Shown: positions 7,185 to 7,490 of the stretch, one piece after another
How the letters are laid out: every line of letters begins with the position of its first letter
How positions within the stretch are numbered: position 1 is the stretch's first letter
Source: Phycisphaerae bacterium
GTDB lineage: Bacteria; Planctomycetota; Phycisphaerae; Phycisphaerales; SM1A02
DNA: 7,490 nt
NCBI GenBank assembly: GCA_018663565.1
Contig: JABJQE010000029.1
Coordinates: forward strand, 1-7,490
Direction of reading: 5' to 3'
Program-made: the position numbers and the translations under genes
Notes under the pieces: generated by a model
Told to the model about the DNA's origin: nothing
Databases searched by the model: none
The model's input: only the letters and a program-made list of their open reading frames with translations

Positions 7185-7356
7185 CCACAACCTCCGTTCT
7201 GGGCAGCATTTCCTCCACTAAAAACTGGCTTCTTGGCGCTCAATTCGTCCGCCGGTCGACATATAGTGGGGCCTGACGGCAGCAGAAGCTTGCCACCCCC
7301 CTTTCACGCCCTGTCCAGGAGGGACACGGCCTCGGACATGGAGGTCCACTCTCGCG
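7185..7356 (+). other. Intergenic region upstream of smc
   Basis: No gene is seen here. GGCAGC pairs with GCTTGCC (7278-7294, one bulged T, loop AGAA), giving a small hairpin without a following T-run, so it is a weak terminator candidate at best. TGTCC/GGACA (7312-7326) and GGAC/GTCC (7334-7347) form two further short stem-loops close to the smc start. TATAGT at 7262-7267 resembles a -10 box, but no matching -35 lies at 16-18 bases. Confidence 0.4.
7340..7345 (+). promoter_or_regulatory. Ribosome binding site of smc
   Basis: GGAGGT lies 11 bases before the ATG at 7357. It is a strong anti-16S match at slightly long spacing and confirms the smc start. Part of it falls in the loop and 3' arm of the small GGAC/GTCC hairpin at 7334-7347. 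Confidence 0.6.
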
Positions 7357-7490
7357 ATGCGTCTCACCAACGTTACCGTTTCCGGATTCAAATCGTTTGC
7401 CGACACGGTCGACTTCCACTTTGATGCGCCCAAGGTCGGCATCGTGGGCCCCAACGGCTGTGGCAAGTCCAATGTTGTTGATGCAGTCAA
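7357..7490 (+). CDS. smc: Chromosome segregation protein SMC, N-terminal fragment (3' end outside window)
   Basis: The first 44 codons are visible. The protein opens MRLTNVTVSGFKSFAD (1-16), the classic SMC start with the invariant GFKSF. The P-loop GPNGCGKSN follows at residues 31-39 (Lys37), and VVDAV at 40-44 runs to the window edge. SMC is a cytoplasmic ABC-type ATPase of about 1150-1200 residues. It forms a ring with ScpA and ScpB that loads on DNA and compacts and separates sister chromosomes. The GFKSF plus GPNGCGKSN combination with 14 residues between GFKSFAD and the P-loop is specific to SMC rather than RecF, RecN or SbcC. The 172-base gap suggests that it has its own transcription unit. 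Confidence 0.93.
   Translation, partial: MRLTNVTVSGFKSFADTVDFHFDAPKVGIVGPNGCGKSNVVDAV

Noticed and set aside
7262..7267. TATAGT as an smc promoter -10 box
   Set aside because: The only -35-like sequence (TTGGCG, 7233-7238) is 23 bases away, too far for a standard promoter.

Overview
The window reads as a compact, moderately GC-rich bacterial chromosome segment in which every supported gene lies on the plus strand. Three things point to Planctomycetota, probably a Phycisphaerae-like lineage: an FtsK/SpoIIIE-type ATPase with long coiled coils next to small WXG100-like helical proteins, a FlgI-like domain on a lipoprotein, and few strong Shine-Dalgarno sites. This assignment is inferred from gene content; no rRNA or other marker is present.

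Region 1 (start to 4983) is a tightly packed four-gene cluster. It begins with a 5'-truncated small helical protein carrying a TWKDxxH motif. A charged coiled-coil protein of 196 residues follows after 3 bases. A second small helical protein with the matching TWRDxxH motif overlaps it by ATGA. After 74 bases comes a 1295-residue membrane ATPase. The ATPase has an N-terminal coiled coil, a membrane hairpin, a second coiled coil and three tandem FtsK-like modules, of which only the middle one keeps intact Walker motifs. The arrangement resembles a type VII (ESX/Ess)-like export system: two candidate WXG100-like substrates or partners, a coiled-coil accessory protein, and an EccC/EssC-like motor with different N-terminal parts. 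Secretion itself is inferred.

Region 2 (4984 to 5381) holds a stem-loop shortly after the ATPase and a 56-residue unrecognised small gene with a good ribosome binding site.

Region 3 (5382 to 7184) encodes a 600-residue lipoprotein. Its N-terminal half resembles the flagellar P-ring protein FlgI and its C-terminal half contains a helical, HEAT-like segment.

Region 4 (7185 to the end) is a 172-base intergenic stretch with small hairpins, followed by the first 44 codons of a chromosome segregation SMC ATPase that runs off the window. No RNA genes, CRISPR arrays, insertion sequences or phage genes were seen.
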